From Saccharomonospora marina XMU15 (GTDB lineage Bacteria; Actinomycetota; Actinomycetes; Mycobacteriales; Pseudonocardiaceae), in assembly GCF_000244955.1 (NCBI RefSeq), contig NZ_CM001439.1:956528-1020527 (forward strand): a stretch of DNA of 64,000 nucleotides. The letters are read 5' to 3'. Position numbers and translations under genes: made by a program. Each line of letters starts with the position of its first letter. Position 1 is the stretch's first letter. Of this stretch, positions 9,146 to 18,889 are shown in pieces. Under the pieces are notes generated by a model. The model made no database searches. It saw only the letters and a program-made list of their open reading frames with translations, and was not told the DNA's origin.

Positions 9146-9720
9146 ACCCCGAACTGCTCGGCTCCGACGGGATGGCCCGCTGCGCCTGGGGCAACTCGGC
9201 ACCCGACTACGCCGCCTACCACGACACGGAATGGGGAGTGGCGCTGCGTGGACAACGCCAGCTGTTCGAACGGCTGTCACTGGAGGCGTTCCAGTCGGGG
9301 CTTTCCTGGTTGACGATCCTGCGCAAGCGCGAGGGCTTCCGAAGCGCCTTCGCCGGTTTCGACCCCGAGCGCGTCGCCGCCTTCACCGACGACGACGTCG
9401 ATCGGCTGCTCGCGGATGCCTCCATCGTGCGCAACCGGGCGAAGATCCGGGCCACCGTCAACAACGCAAGAGCGGTACTCGCCCTGGACGCCCCGCTGGA
9501 CGAACTGCTGTGGTCGTTCGCGCCGGACTCCGGGACGCGGCAGCGGCCACGCTCGATGGCCGAAGTGCCTGCCACGACCCCGGAGTCGAAGGCGATGGCG
9601 CGGGAGTTGAAGAAGCGCGGTTTCGCCTTCGTCGGGCCCACCACGTGTTACGCGATGATGCAGGCCGTCGGCATGGTGGACGACCATGTCGAGGGCTGCT
9701 TCCGCGCTGCTGCCCGCTGA
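9142..9720 (+). CDS. tagA: DNA-3-methyladenine glycosylase I
   Basis: A 192-residue base-excision glycosylase removing 3-methyladenine from alkylated DNA. Zinc ligands match the Tag family: C14 and H27 near the N-terminus (MARCAW, YHDTEWG), and the His and Cys of DDHVEGCF at the C-terminus. The LSLEAFQSGLSW and ILRKREGFR motifs are typical. The GTG start overlaps the SRPBCC stop. An internal ATG ten codons in is less likely. Confidence 0.93.
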   Translation: MNPELLGSDGMARCAWGNSAPDYAAYHDTEWGVALRGQRQLFERLSLEAFQSGLSWLTILRKREGFRSAFAGFDPERVAAFTDDDVDRLLADASIVRNRAKIRATVNNARAVLALDAPLDELLWSFAPDSGTRQRPRSMAEVPATTPESKAMARELKKRGFAFVGPTTCYAMMQAVGMVDDHVEGCFRAAAR

Positions 9721-9721
9721 G

Positions 9722-10516
9722 CTAGCTGCCCGTGAAGTTGGGCGGGCGCTTGTCCACGAACGCGGCCACCGCCTCGGCGTGGTCGGCGGTGGCGCCAAGC
9801 CTCGCCTGGCCCGCGTCCTCCGCCGCCAGTGCCTCGTCGAGCGTGCTGCGTGCCGCCGCCGCCATCGTGGACTTGATCGAGGAGTACGCCGCCGTCGGAC
9901 CCACCGCCAGCCCGGCGGCCAGCTCGTGCGCCCGCGCGGCGAGGTCCTCGTCGGCCACCACCTCGCTGACCAGCCCGATACGCAGCGCCTCCTCGCTTTC
10001 CACTGTCCGGGCCAGCAGCATCAGCTCGAGCGCGCGGCCGTACCCGATGAGCCGTTGCAGCGTCCATGACGCACCCGAGTCCGGTCCCAGACCGACCTTG
10101 GCGAAGGCCATCATGAAGTTCGCCGAGCTCGCCGCTATGCGCAGGTCGGCGGCGTAGGCGAGCGCGGCACCCGCCCCGGCCGCGGGCCCGTTGACGGCGG
10201 CGATCACCGGCTTGGGCATGTCCACGATCGTTTTGACGATCGGGTTGTAGTGCTCCGACACCGTGCGCAGCGGCGAGTCGTCACCGGCGCGCAGCTTGCC
10301 GATGTGCTCCTTGAGGTCCTGTCCCGCGCAGAACGCCTTGCCCGCTCCGGTGAGCACCAGTGCCCTGACTTCGTCCTCGCTCGCCGCCTGCCGCAGCTCC
10401 CGCAGCAGCGACTCCTTCAGTTCGACGGTGAGTGAGTTGTACGCCTTCGGCCGGTTGAGCGTCAGCGTGCGCACTCCGCCTGCGTCCTCGCGCCGCAGCA
10501 CGTCCTCTGTGGTCAC
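9722..10516 (-). CDS. Enoyl-CoA hydratase/isomerase, PaaG-like
   Basis: A 264-residue crotonase-family enzyme. Oxyanion-hole motifs are present (FCAGQDLKEH and GPAAGAGAALAYAADLRIA). The GLGPDSGAS segment carries an aspartate instead of the usual hydratase glutamate, as in PaaG-type ring-epoxide or delta3-delta2 isomerases. That makes an isomerase plausible. The reading frame continues far upstream, but GTG at 10516 gives the family N-terminus. It converges on tagA with one base between stops. Confidence 0.85.
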   Translation of the reverse strand: MTTEDVLRREDAGGVRTLTLNRPKAYNSLTVELKESLLRELRQAASEDEVRALVLTGAGKAFCAGQDLKEHIGKLRAGDDSPLRTVSEHYNPIVKTIVDMPKPVIAAVNGPAAGAGAALAYAADLRIAASSANFMMAFAKVGLGPDSGASWTLQRLIGYGRALELMLLARTVESEEALRIGLVSEVVADEDLAARAHELAAGLAVGPTAAYSSIKSTMAAAARSTLDEALAAEDAGQARLGATADHAEAVAAFVDKRPPNFTGS

Positions 10517-10708
10517 TGGTAAAACCCTTCGTCGTAGGCGTTGCCCCGAGAGTCTGACAGGCCAGTGAGCCGCATACCAGCGGCGATGTGCCGACGCTAA
10601 GATCGGTCCGCGTTCGCGGCCGACTGCCGATGGGGGACAATGGTCAAAGACCCGGTTGCTTTGGCGAGCGCGACCCGGGCGCGCTGGTTCAGACGGAGGG
10701 AGCACGCT

Positions 10709-10876
10709 ATGGCGGCCATGAAGCCCCGGACCGGAGATGGTCCCCTTGAGGTGACTAAGGAGGGGCGGGGCCTCGTGATGCGCGTACCACTCGAGGGTGG
10801 TGGGCGACTCGTCGTCGAGCTGTCGGCCGAGGAGGCCAAGGATCTCGGTGCGGCCCTTCAGGAGGCCACCAGCTGA
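10709..10876 (+). CDS. DUF3117 protein (Rv1211-like)
   Basis: A 55-residue actinobacterial-only protein. MAAMKPRTGDGPLE followed by a GRGLVMRVPLEGGGRLV core is nearly the mycobacterial Rv1211 sequence as I recall it. The ATG at 10709 has GGAGGG at 10695-10700. An upstream GTG-type extension from 10640 lacks conservation. Function is unknown. It follows tagA in the same order as M. tuberculosis, with the enoyl-CoA hydratase inserted on the other strand. Confidence 0.9.
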   Translation: MAAMKPRTGDGPLEVTKEGRGLVMRVPLEGGGRLVVELSAEEAKDLGAALQEATS

Positions 10877-10952
10877 CCCTTCCCTATTGACCGCCCGCCA
10901 GCGTTGACCTCGTTTCCGGCTGGCTCCACCTGACTGTGCCTGGAGGCCGTCG

Positions 10953-12428
10953 ATGGCGCGCTCCCCGCTGCCCTCCATCCCCACCCGCCTTACCGACGTG
11001 GAGGTGGTAGGTGCCGCCCGCCGTGGGATCGCTTTCGCGGTGGTGGTGCCTTCCGGGGCCGACACCGAGTACACCGAGGTCATGGACCGCCTGCGGGCCA
11101 CGGGCAAGGCCGCGGAGGTAAGCCTGCTACCCGGTCCCGACGGGCCGCGGTGGCTCGTCGGCGTCGGGGACGGCACCGCGAGGGACTACCGCGCGGCAGG
11201 CGCCGCGTTCGTCCGCGCGGCGGCGGCCGACGCGGGCGAGGGCGGCGACGCGGCGGGCAGGCGAGGCTCGATCACGGTGCAGGTCGAGCTACCGGCGCAG
11301 GCGGGTCCCGACCACTACGGCCAGTTCGCCACCGGCGTGCTGCTCGGCGGCTACCGGTACCGGGTGAGCATGCAAGACGGCGCGGCAGGCGTGCGCAAGG
11401 TGCGGCTGGTGGCGCCGACGGCGGACGCCGCGCAGCCGTACGCGGATGCGGTGAGCAGGGCGTGCGAGCTTGCGCGGGCGACCGCGCTCGCCCGCGACCT
11501 CGCCAACACTCCTTCCAACGTCAAGAATCCGGCCTGGCTCGCCAACACGGCCCAGCGGCTCACCGCCGACCTGCCCGGCCTCACCGTCACCGTGCGCGAC
11601 GAGCGGTGGCTGGCAGAGCACGGGTTCGGCGGGACCCTCGCCGTCGGCGGTGGTTCAGCGAGCCCACCGCGGCTGATCGAAGCCGTGTACCGGCCTCGCG
11701 GTGTGAGGGCACATCTGCTGTTCGTCGGCAAGGGCATCACCTTCGACACCGGTGGTATCTCGGTGAAGCCCGCCGAAGGCATGCACGTCATGCGTACCGA
11801 CATGTCCGGCGGCGGTGCCGTGCTGGCGGCGATGCGTGCCATCGCGGCACTGCGGCTGAAGGTGCGCGTCACCGCGCTGGTTCCCGCCGCGGAGAACCTC
11901 ATTTCCGGCTCGGCTTACCGGCCCGGTGACGTCGTGCGGCACTACGGCGGCCGCACAACCGAGGTGACCAACACCGACGCGGAGGGCAGGATGGTGCTCG
12001 CCGACGCGCTCGCCTACGGCACCTCGCGCTTCTCCCCGGACCTCGTCGTGGACGTCGCCACGTTGACCGGCGCGATGAAGATCGCGCTCGGGCTGCGGAC
12101 CGGGGGACTGTTCTCCGGCGACGACGACCTGGCGCAGCGACTGCGGGCAGCGGGCGAGCGGGTAGGGGAGGCGTGGTGGCGGATGCCACTGCCCGACGAC
12201 CACGCACGTGACGTGCGAAGCGACATCGCCGACGTGCGGCAGGTGCCACCCGGCCCAGGCGGCATCGTGGCGGCGCTGTTCCTGCGGGAGTTCGCGGGCG
12301 GGTTGCCGTGGGCTCACCTGGATATCGCGGGCCCCGCACGCTCGGACAGGAACTACGACGAGGTGGTGCCGGGCGGCACCGGATTCGCCGCGCGCACCCT
12401 CGTCGAACTGGCTGCCTCCTACGCCTGA
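10953..12428 (+). CDS. pepA: Leucyl aminopeptidase (M17)
   Basis: A 491-residue cytosolic di-metal aminopeptidase. The metal-binding lysine and aspartate are in KGITFDTGG and MRTDMSGGGA. The family signature NTDAEGRMVL carries the second set of metal ligands. The N-terminal macro-like domain is poorly conserved, as usual. The ATG at 10953 follows TGGAGG closely. The 3' end overlaps the convergent LysR gene by 10 bp. Confidence 0.93.
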   Translation: MARSPLPSIPTRLTDVEVVGAARRGIAFAVVVPSGADTEYTEVMDRLRATGKAAEVSLLPGPDGPRWLVGVGDGTARDYRAAGAAFVRAAAADAGEGGDAAGRRGSITVQVELPAQAGPDHYGQFATGVLLGGYRYRVSMQDGAAGVRKVRLVAPTADAAQPYADAVSRACELARATALARDLANTPSNVKNPAWLANTAQRLTADLPGLTVTVRDERWLAEHGFGGTLAVGGGSASPPRLIEAVYRPRGVRAHLLFVGKGITFDTGGISVKPAEGMHVMRTDMSGGGAVLAAMRAIAALRLKVRVTALVPAAENLISGSAYRPGDVVRHYGGRTTEVTNTDAEGRMVLADALAYGTSRFSPDLVVDVATLTGAMKIALGLRTGGLFSGDDDLAQRLRAAGERVGEAWWRMPLPDDHARDVRSDIADVRQVPPGPGGIVAALFLREFAGGLPWAHLDIAGPARSDRNYDEVVPGGTGFAARTLVELAASYA

Positions 12429-13351
12429 ACCCTCTGGACCGCCTGAACCGCCGTGCCGAGCACGAAGTCGCGGAACACGGCGACAGCCGGCGGCAACGGC
12501 GGCCAGTCAGGCCAGACCAGCCCGAGCGTGCGCGTCACCGGAGGGTCGAGTTGCAGTTCGGTGACCCCGGAAGGGGAGCCGGGCTGGAACTTCGGCAGCA
12601 GCGCGATACCCAGCCCTGCCGCGACCAGGCCGCGCACGGTGTCGGACTCCTGACCCTCGAACGCGACGTCGGGCAGGAACCCGGCGCCCGCGCACAGGTC
12701 GTCGGTGATCTGGCGCAGCCCGTAGCCGTGTTCCAGCATTACGAAGGCCTCGTGTCGCAGCTCGGTGATCCGCACGCGACCGCGCGCCGCGAGCCGGTGC
12801 CCGTCGGGCACGGAAACGAACAGTTCCTGCTCGGCCAGCGGTGCGGAGTCCAGGCCGGGTTCGGCCGGTGGTGGCGCGATCAGAGCCAGATCGACGCTGC
12901 CTCCGCGAAGTCGATTCACCACGTCCTGCCGTGAGCCCTGCACCAGGCTGAACCGCACACGCGGGTGACTCGCCCTGAAGTCGGCGAGCAGTGAGGGCAC
13001 GAGCGAGCGGCCGAGCAGGTGCAGGAAACCCAGCACCACGTGCCCGCGTTCGGGATCGATCTCCTCGCTCGCCCTGCGCACCCCGTCGCCGAGCAGGTCG
13101 ACGGCGCGCTCGGCGGCGTCGGCGAGCAGCCGGCCTGCCCGGGTGAGGCGCACACCCCTGCCCTGCGGCACGGTCAGCGGGGCCCCGAGTGCCTGACCCA
13201 GCGCGGCGATACGCCTGCTGGCGGTCGGCTGCGGGATACCAAGTTCTGCGGCCGCTCGGGTGACGTTGCCGGTGAGCTTCAGCACCCGCAACAGCGCCGC
13301 GTTGCCTGCCAGTGCCGTCGTGAGCGGCGCGTTCGAGGAATCATTCACCAT
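12419..13351 (-). CDS. LysR-family transcriptional regulator
   Basis: A 310-residue LysR protein. The N-terminal winged helix-turn-helix is clear (VLKLTGNVTRAAAELGIPQP) and is followed by a periplasmic-binding-protein-like effector domain. I chose the ATG at 13351. GTG at 13348 is equally possible. It diverges from an MFS exporter across 64 bp, the typical layout for a LysR protein controlling its neighbour, as in E. coli YnfL/YnfM. The effector is unknown. Confidence 0.88.
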   Translation of the reverse strand: MVNDSSNAPLTTALAGNAALLRVLKLTGNVTRAAAELGIPQPTASRRIAALGQALGAPLTVPQGRGVRLTRAGRLLADAAERAVDLLGDGVRRASEEIDPERGHVVLGFLHLLGRSLVPSLLADFRASHPRVRFSLVQGSRQDVVNRLRGGSVDLALIAPPPAEPGLDSAPLAEQELFVSVPDGHRLAARGRVRITELRHEAFVMLEHGYGLRQITDDLCAGAGFLPDVAFEGQESDTVRGLVAAGLGIALLPKFQPGSPSGVTELQLDPPVTRTLGLVWPDWPPLPPAVAVFRDFVLGTAVQAVQRVQA

Positions 13352-13415
13352 GTAATCGATTGTGCAGCTGTCGCGTATTAGACGTATTGATTGGCCGGCT
13401 CTAGCGTCCACTGCC
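13352..13415. promoter_or_regulatory. Divergent LysR/MFS control region
   Basis: This 64-bp spacer between the divergent starts contains the palindrome AATCGATT (13354-13361) and a related half-site, TTGATTGG, further right. TAGCGT (13402-13407) eight bases before the MFS GTG could be its -10 element. The AT-rich half-sites in otherwise GC-rich DNA are likely LysR contacts. The exact operator is not determined. Confidence 0.4.
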
Positions 13416-14687
13416 GTGGCTGAAACCCCACCACGGCAGCCGGTCTCTCGCCGGGTCACCATCGCGGTCGCTGCCGCGGGGATCTGTTCGTTCGCCCTGC
13501 TCTACGCTCCGCAGCCGCTGCTGCCGGGGCTGGCGGAAGCGTTCGCGCTCGGCCCCGCGAGTGCCTCTCTCGTGGTCAGCGTCGCGACGGGTGCTCTCGC
13601 TGTGGCGGTGGTGCCGATCGGCGTGCTGTCGGAGTTCGTCGGTCGGCGAAGGGTGATTCTCGCCTCGACGTTGTGTTCGGCGCTGCTCGGCCTCGCGCTG
13701 CCGCTGGCCGGCTCCTACGAGGTGCTGCTCGTGCTCAGGGCGTTGCAGGGTGTGGCGATCGCGGGCTTCCCCGGTGTCGCCGCCGCCTACCTCGTCGAAC
13801 TGCTCGGTGGCGCCGGTGTCAGCGCCGCGGTCGGGGCCATGATCGCCGGGAACACCGTCGGCGGCATGCTCGGCAGGCTGGCCGGTGGTGTCACGTCAGG
13901 GGTGTTCGGCTGGCGTGGCGCGCTGGCTCTCGTCGCCGCGCTGTCGCTGCTTTGCGCACTCCTCACCGCTGTCACGCTGCCCCGAGGGGGCCACGGCGGC
14001 GAGCGGTTGGGGTCAGGTTCGCCGAGGCAGCTGCGGGCCAGGGCGCGCGGGGTGTTCGCGGGCATGGCCTCGGCGCTTCACAGGCCGTTGCTGCTGGCGC
14101 AGTACGCGGTGGCGTTGCTGGCGATGGGCTCGTTCGTGGCTCTGTACAACGCCGCCGGGTTCCGGCTCACCAGCGAACCGCTCTCGCTGACACCCGCGCT
14201 CGCGTCGCTGGTGTTCCTCGCCTACGCCATGGGTGCGGTGTCGTCGGCGACCGTGGGCCGAGTCGTGGCCCGATTCGGCCGCCGCCGGTGCCTGCTGATC
14301 GCGTTGCTGGTCACGGCATTGGGCGCCGCTTTCACCGTCGCCGATTCGCTGCCGCTCGTCGTGGCCGGTTTCGTGGTGCTCACCGGCGGCTTCTTCGCCG
14401 CCCACGCCGTCGCCAACGGCTGGGCCGCCGCCGAAGCACCCGAGCGGGCGCGCGGGCCGGCGGCCAGCCTGTACACGCTGGCCTACTACCTGGGCAGCAG
14501 CCTCGGCGGCACCGCGGGAACCGCCGTATACGGCGAAGCAGGTTGGGCCTGGCTGGTCGCCGGTGTAGCACTGTGGCTGGGGTCGGCCGCGCTCGCCGTC
14601 CAGCTGGCCTGCCGGGGGCGACCGGATGGCGTGCCGGTCACGAACCCGCGACGGCAGCGGCCAGCAGACCGCTGCCAAGCGGAATGA
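13416..14687 (+). CDS. MFS transporter, YnfM-like
   Basis: A 423-residue major facilitator with about 12 membrane segments. LLYAPQPLLPGLAEAF in the first helix and the GVLSEFVGRRRVI loop (MFS motif A between helices 2 and 3) are visible. Its nearest recognisable group is the YnfM/arabinose-efflux-type exporters, often paired with divergent LysR genes. The GTG start gives the first helix right after a short basic N-terminus. Its 3' end overlaps the convergent methyltransferase by 50 bp. Confidence 0.85.
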   Translation: MAETPPRQPVSRRVTIAVAAAGICSFALLYAPQPLLPGLAEAFALGPASASLVVSVATGALAVAVVPIGVLSEFVGRRRVILASTLCSALLGLALPLAGSYEVLLVLRALQGVAIAGFPGVAAAYLVELLGGAGVSAAVGAMIAGNTVGGMLGRLAGGVTSGVFGWRGALALVAALSLLCALLTAVTLPRGGHGGERLGSGSPRQLRARARGVFAGMASALHRPLLLAQYAVALLAMGSFVALYNAAGFRLTSEPLSLTPALASLVFLAYAMGAVSSATVGRVVARFGRRRCLLIALLVTALGAAFTVADSLPLVVAGFVVLTGGFFAAHAVANGWAAAEAPERARGPAASLYTLAYYLGSSLGGTAGTAVYGEAGWAWLVAGVALWLGSAALAVQLACRGRPDGVPVTNPRRQRPADRCQAE

Positions 14688-15291
14688 ACACCGGCAGCAG
14701 CCGCTCGTCCTCCCGCAACGCGCGAGCCACCTCCCGCAGCGCCAGCAGTTCCGGGTCGCGCCGGGCGTGGTCACCGACCCTGCCGCCTGCCAGCATGTTG
14801 TGGAACACGATCACGCCGCCCGGCCGCAGCAACTCGACCCCCACCTCGAAGTAGCCCGGGTACTCCAGCCTGGCGGCGTCGGCGAACACCAGGTCGTAGC
14901 CACCGGAGGTCAACCGGGGCAGCACGTCGAGCGCGCGGCCCATGATGAGCCGCATCCGTCCTGCCGCGAACCCGGCGTCGAGGAAAGTCCTGCGGGCGTA
15001 GCGGTGAAACTCCGGCTCCAGATCGATCGAGGTGAGCACGCCGTCGGAAGCCATGCCCCGCAGCAGGCACAACCCACTGACCCCGGCGCCCGTCCCGATC
15101 TCCACGACCGCCCGCGCCTGCAAAGTGGCGGCGAGGAAACTGAGCGCGGCGCCCACTCCGCACGACACCGGAGGGCAACCCAGTTCACCCGCACGCATCC
15201 TCGCCGCTGCCAAGACGTCGTCATCGGGGACGTAGCTCTCGACGAAGTCGCCGAGGTCAACCAGGCCGGTGACGTGCGTCTCGGAGTTCAC
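14638..15291 (-). CDS. SAM-dependent O-methyltransferase (Rv1220c-like)
   Basis: A 217-residue class I methyltransferase of the catechol or caffeoyl-CoA O-methyltransferase group. The SAM-binding motif [13 protein letters not shown] is followed by [11 protein letters not shown] and the [10 protein letters not shown] metal-site region. It lies divergent to sigE, exactly as Rv1220c lies next to sigE in M. tuberculosis. The GTG start is preceded at six bases by TAACCT (minus strand, 15298-15303), suggesting a leaderless transcript. The substrate is unknown. Confidence 0.86.
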   Translation of the reverse strand: MNSETHVTGLVDLGDFVESYVPDDDVLAAARMRAGELGCPPVSCGVGAALSFLAATLQARAVVEIGTGAGVSGLCLLRGMASDGVLTSIDLEPEFHRYARRTFLDAGFAAGRMRLIMGRALDVLPRLTSGGYDLVFADAARLEYPGYFEVGVELLRPGGVIVFHNMLAGGRVGDHARRDPELLALREVARALREDERLLPVFIPLGSGLLAAAVAGS

Positions 15292-15418
15292 GCGCTGAGG
15301 TTAGCGTGGTCAGGTACCCCAAAGGGGCAACCACGCTCGCTCGCTTGTTCTCAGTCTGCTCTCAGGCTGGTCTCACTAGAACCATAGGCACAGGGGTGAG
15401 ACTGAAGGCTCCCGAACG

Positions 15419-15445
15419 GGAACACCCGGCACATCCGCTGCGTTG
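15419..15445 (+). promoter_or_regulatory. SigE-type ECF promoter upstream of sigE
   Basis: GGAAC at 15419-15423 and CGTTG at 15441-15445 are separated by 17 bp. This matches the -35/-10 pattern of mycobacterial SigE-dependent promoters (GGAAC, 18-nt spacing to GTT). Transcription would begin near 15452, just ahead of the GAGGGGA ribosome site and the ATG at 15471. This suggests positive autoregulation and supports the shorter sigE start. Confidence 0.6.
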
Positions 15446-15470
15446 GCGGAGTAGAAGAGGGGACAGGCCG

Positions 15471-16064
15471 ATGGAGGTGCCTCCGCTGCCGTACGACAGC
15501 ACGCAGACAGCGACGTTGCCGGTGGAAGGCGAGCTCGGTTGGACGCCACCGTCCTGGGACGAGGTCGTTCGCGAGCACGCCGATCGGGTGTACCGGCTGG
15601 CCTACCGGCTCACCGGTAACACCCACGACGCCGAGGACATCACCCAGGAGACCTTCATCCGGGTGTTCCGCTCGCTCGCGTCGTACAAGCCAGGGACCTT
15701 CGAGGGCTGGCTGCACCGCATCACCACCAACCTGTTCCTCGACATGGCGCGCCGCCGTGCCCGGGTGCGGATGGAGGGACTGCCCGAGGACACCGACCGC
15801 ATCGTCGGCGACGACCCGAGCCCCGAACAGGTTTACTCCGACACCCATCTGGACCCGGATCTGCAGGCGGCTCTGGACGAGCTTCCGCCCGAGTTCAGGG
15901 CGGCTGTCGTGCTCTGCGACGTGGAAGGGCTTTCCTACGAGGAGATCGGAGCGACGCTCGGCGTTAAACTCGGCACCGTACGCAGCCGCATTCACCGTGG
16001 CCGCCAGGCGCTGAAGGCTTCACTCGAGCGTCGCCGCGCGCTGACCCAGGAGGCACAGGTATGA
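15471..16064 (+). CDS. sigE: ECF sigma factor SigE
   Basis: A 197-residue extracytoplasmic-function sigma factor. Region 2 is clear ([30 protein letters not shown]), followed by [13 protein letters not shown]. The region 4 helix-turn-helix is [20 protein letters not shown]. It closely resembles M. tuberculosis SigE, which directs envelope and oxidative stress genes including htrA. The frame is open upstream through GTG at 15396, but GAGGGGA and the predicted SigE promoter favour ATG 15471. The stop overlaps the anti-sigma gene (ATGA), coupling the pair. Confidence 0.94.
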   Translation: MEVPPLPYDSTQTATLPVEGELGWTPPSWDEVVREHADRVYRLAYRLTGNTHDAEDITQETFIRVFRSLASYKPGTFEGWLHRITTNLFLDMARRRARVRMEGLPEDTDRIVGDDPSPEQVYSDTHLDPDLQAALDELPPEFRAAVVLCDVEGLSYEEIGATLGVKLGTVRSRIHRGRQALKASLERRRALTQEAQV

Positions 16065-16765
16065 GCGAACACCGGGGATGGGGGCTCCCCGAGTCGCACC
16101 TGTTACCGGACGCCGTGGTCGCGTTCGTGGACAAGGAGTTGTCACTCGGCGCTCACGAGCGCGCCGCGACCCACATCGCCCGCTGCGCGGTCTGCGCCGC
16201 AGAAGTGGCCGCTCAACGCGCGGCCAGCAGCGCCGTCCGTAGAGCAGGTTCCCCGGCGATCTCGGCCGGGTTCCTCGCGAGCTTGCGCTCGATCCCCCAG
16301 CGTACGGAGATCCCCACGGCGCCGGACAGCCTCGCCATCTCCGTGGACGGCCAGTTGGTGGCGGTGCAGCGGCCGGAACGCGTCGCGGGACTGCGGGACG
16401 GGTTCGCCCCCGGCGGACTCGGTGACTCGGCCCCGCTGGGAACCTCGCCGAACGTGCTCGGCAGCGGCGAACGGCTCGGCGCGGCACGCCGCCGCGCCGC
16501 ACAGGGCGCGGGCGTCGTGGTTTCCGGCCTCGTGCTGAGTGCGCTGGCACTGGTCGCTACCTCCAGCGTGGGTGCTCCAGGCGGCGGTACCGCTGAGGTC
16601 GGCCGTGACCGGCCAGGCATGCCATCGACCGACGTGCTGGGTGCCCAGTTGCGCGCGAACGCGCCCGCGGCCACCCCTACCACGGCGGTGTCCGCGAGCA
16701 CGACGACGGCCGCCACCACTACGGCGGCCAAGGCGCCTGCCGCTCCGGTGTTCGGCCCACGCTGA
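16061..16765 (+). CDS. rseA: Anti-sigma factor, zinc-finger type (RseA-like)
   Basis: A 234-residue anti-sigma factor for SigE. The ZAS zinc motif H-x3-C-x2-C is present (H38, C42, C45 in HIARCAVC). A hydrophobic stretch near residues 147-165 may be a membrane anchor, and the C-terminus is an alanine- and threonine-rich low-complexity tail. M. tuberculosis RseA (Rv1222) is shorter, so the tail is an addition. Its position between sigE and htrA defines the role. Release of SigE by phosphorylation and proteolysis is known for the family, not shown here. Confidence 0.88.
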   Translation: MSEHRGWGLPESHLLPDAVVAFVDKELSLGAHERAATHIARCAVCAAEVAAQRAASSAVRRAGSPAISAGFLASLRSIPQRTEIPTAPDSLAISVDGQLVAVQRPERVAGLRDGFAPGGLGDSAPLGTSPNVLGSGERLGAARRRAAQGAGVVVSGLVLSALALVATSSVGAPGGGTAEVGRDRPGMPSTDVLGAQLRANAPAATPTTAVSASTTTAATTTAAKAPAAPVFGPR

Positions 16766-16852
16766 CTTCACCGAGCCGACGGCAATATCGAGGTTCTAGG
16801 CTTGGCGTATGGTCGCGCCGAGTGATCGCTTGAGCCGTCTAGCCGGGGAAGA

Positions 16853-18379
16853 ATGAACGAGCCACCCAACGCGCACCAGGAGGAGCCGGGCGAGCGGGAG
16901 CAGCGGCTACAGCCGCGCCCTGTCGCACGTCCGCCGGTCGATCCCGCGCAGGCCGCCGCGTTCGGCAGACCCCGTGGCGTGGCCGGGTCGTTCGACAGGC
17001 TCTACGTTGGCGACACCAGTAGCCGAAACGGTGGCAGGCCGTCGCAGACCGCTCCGCCGGAGTCGCTGGTCGAGGCCTTCGGCAGGCCACAGGACGCTGC
17101 CGACGTCGTGTTGCAGCGCCCCCCGGACGACAACGGCTCGGTGCAGCGCGAGGACACCGACGACCCGTTGTGGTCCTCGGCGAGCGATCCGTGGCGCGAT
17201 CCCGGCGCGCCTGCCGTGCTCGGCGGGCCCGCACTGCGGGATGACGATGACGTCGACGACGAGGAGCGGCCTCGCGGGCCGCTGTTGAGCCTGCCGGAGG
17301 TGTTGTTCGGCCGCAGGGTCAAGCCCACCGCCCTGGCGCTGCTCGGTGTCGTGGCACTGCTGGTTGGCGCCGCTGGTGGGCTGGTCGGTTGGGCGGTGGC
17401 CAGCGCGGGCGACTCACTCACCGGTGAGCTGAACGTCGCCGAGGCGCAGGCGGGCAAGGAACGTCCGGCGGGCTCCGTGGCCGATGTCGCGGGCCGGGTG
17501 GCGCCTGCCGTCGTGTCGATCGAGGTGGAGTCGGGCCAGACCGGTGGCGTCGGCTCCGGCGTGGTCATCGACAAGCAGGGGTACGTGCTCACCAACAACC
17601 ACGTTGTGTCGGCGGCACGGCGCGACGAGCAGGCCAAGATCATGACGGTGTTCATCGACGGCACCCGCGCGCCCGCGCAGGTGGTGGGCACCGATCCCAA
17701 GACCGACCTCGCCGTGCTGAAGGTCGACGTGGCCAACCCTGTCGTCATCGAGATCGGCAGGTCGGCCGACCTCGCGCCCGGCGACTCGGTGATCGCGGTC
17801 GGCTCGCCGTTCGGCCTGGCGAACACGGTCACCGAGGGAATCGTCAGTGCCCTCAACCGCCCCGTCACCGCCCCGGGCGAGAACGGCGAGCCAGCCGTGA
17901 CCTACGACGCGATCCAGACCGATGCGGCAATCAACCCCGGCAACTCCGGTGGCGCGCTCGTCGACTCCACGGGAGCGCTCGTCGGCATCAACTCGATGAT
18001 CCGCACCGTCGGCAGCGCGGGCGAGGGCGGCAGCATCGGCCTCGGGTTCGCGATCCCGATCGACCAGGCGATCAAGATCAGCGAGGCGCTGGTGCGTGAC
18101 GGCGCGGTCAAGCACGCCGAACTGGGGGTGAACGCGGCCTCCGTCTCGGCCAACACCTCGCAGGGTGCGCAGGTCCGCAACGTCGTGCAGGGCGGCCCGG
18201 CGGCGAAGGCGGGCATCACCGAGGGCGACGTGATCACCAAGGTCGGTGACCGGCAGGTGCGCAACGCGGCCGAACTCACCGTGGCGGTTCGCCAGCACGA
18301 GATCGGCCAGGTTGTTCCGATCCGGCTCGTCCGCCAGGGCAGACCCCTTACGGTCGACGTCACCTTGGGTTCAGACTGA
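16853..18379 (+). CDS. htrA: HtrA/DegP-type membrane serine protease with PDZ domain
   Basis: A 508-residue S1C protease. A disordered cytoplasmic N-terminus (about 155 residues) precedes one membrane helix near 156-185. The extracellular trypsin-like domain has the triad H250 (TNNHVV), D285 (KTDLAVL) and S365 (GNSGGAL). A C-terminal PDZ domain covers about residues 420-508. It degrades or refolds misfolded envelope proteins. It follows sigE-rseA, as in mycobacteria where SigE controls it. The ATG has a GGGGAAG ribosome site. Confidence 0.93.
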   Translation: MNEPPNAHQEEPGEREQRLQPRPVARPPVDPAQAAAFGRPRGVAGSFDRLYVGDTSSRNGGRPSQTAPPESLVEAFGRPQDAADVVLQRPPDDNGSVQREDTDDPLWSSASDPWRDPGAPAVLGGPALRDDDDVDDEERPRGPLLSLPEVLFGRRVKPTALALLGVVALLVGAAGGLVGWAVASAGDSLTGELNVAEAQAGKERPAGSVADVAGRVAPAVVSIEVESGQTGGVGSGVVIDKQGYVLTNNHVVSAARRDEQAKIMTVFIDGTRAPAQVVGTDPKTDLAVLKVDVANPVVIEIGRSADLAPGDSVIAVGSPFGLANTVTEGIVSALNRPVTAPGENGEPAVTYDAIQTDAAINPGNSGGALVDSTGALVGINSMIRTVGSAGEGGSIGLGFAIPIDQAIKISEALVRDGAVKHAELGVNAASVSANTSQGAQVRNVVQGGPAAKAGITEGDVITKVGDRQVRNAAELTVAVRQHEIGQVVPIRLVRQGRPLTVDVTLGSD

Positions 18380-18425
18380 CGGGGTAGGCTGATCCGATCC
18401 GGGGTGCGAGGCGGAGGTTTGGCAG

Positions 18426-18884
18426 GTGTTCGACAGCATCGGCTGGGGCGAGATCCTGGTCCTGATCATCGCGGGCCTGTTCATTCTCGGTCCGGAGCGG
18501 CTGCCCGAGGCGGCGGCATGGCTCGGCAGGAACGTGCGGAAGATGCGGGATTTCGCCACCGGAGCGCGCCAGCAGTTGCGCGACGAGATGGGCCCGGAGT
18601 TCGACGAGTTCCGCAAGCCGATCGAGGACCTTCGTACGCTGCGTAGCTTCGACCCCAAGCGGGCGGTGACCCAGCACCTGTTCGACGGTGACTCCGATCC
18701 GCTCGGCCTCAACTCGTTCAATGGCAATGGCGCTGGCAACGGCGCCGGCACTGGCAACGGCAGCGCCACGACCGGGCCCGCCAACGGGAGCGCCAAGCCC
18801 AACGGTCACCCCGCCGTCGGGCAGCCGCAGTCGCAACCACTGCAGCCGGGCGAGAAGCCACCGGTCGACCCCGACGCCACCTGA
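18426..18884 (+). CDS. tatB: Sec-independent protein translocase subunit TatB
   Basis: A 152-residue TatB. The N-terminal membrane helix [20 protein letters not shown] carries the conserved glutamate and the FxLGP hinge. An amphipathic helix and a low-complexity asparagine- and glycine-rich tail follow. TatB receives twin-arginine precursors and passes them to TatC. The GTG start follows GGAGG by about 10 bases. It lies directly after htrA as in M. tuberculosis. Confidence 0.92.
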   Translation: MFDSIGWGEILVLIIAGLFILGPERLPEAAAWLGRNVRKMRDFATGARQQLRDEMGPEFDEFRKPIEDLRTLRSFDPKRAVTQHLFDGDSDPLGLNSFNGNGAGNGAGTGNGSATTGPANGSAKPNGHPAVGQPQSQPLQPGEKPPVDPDAT

Positions 18885-18889
18885 CCAAC

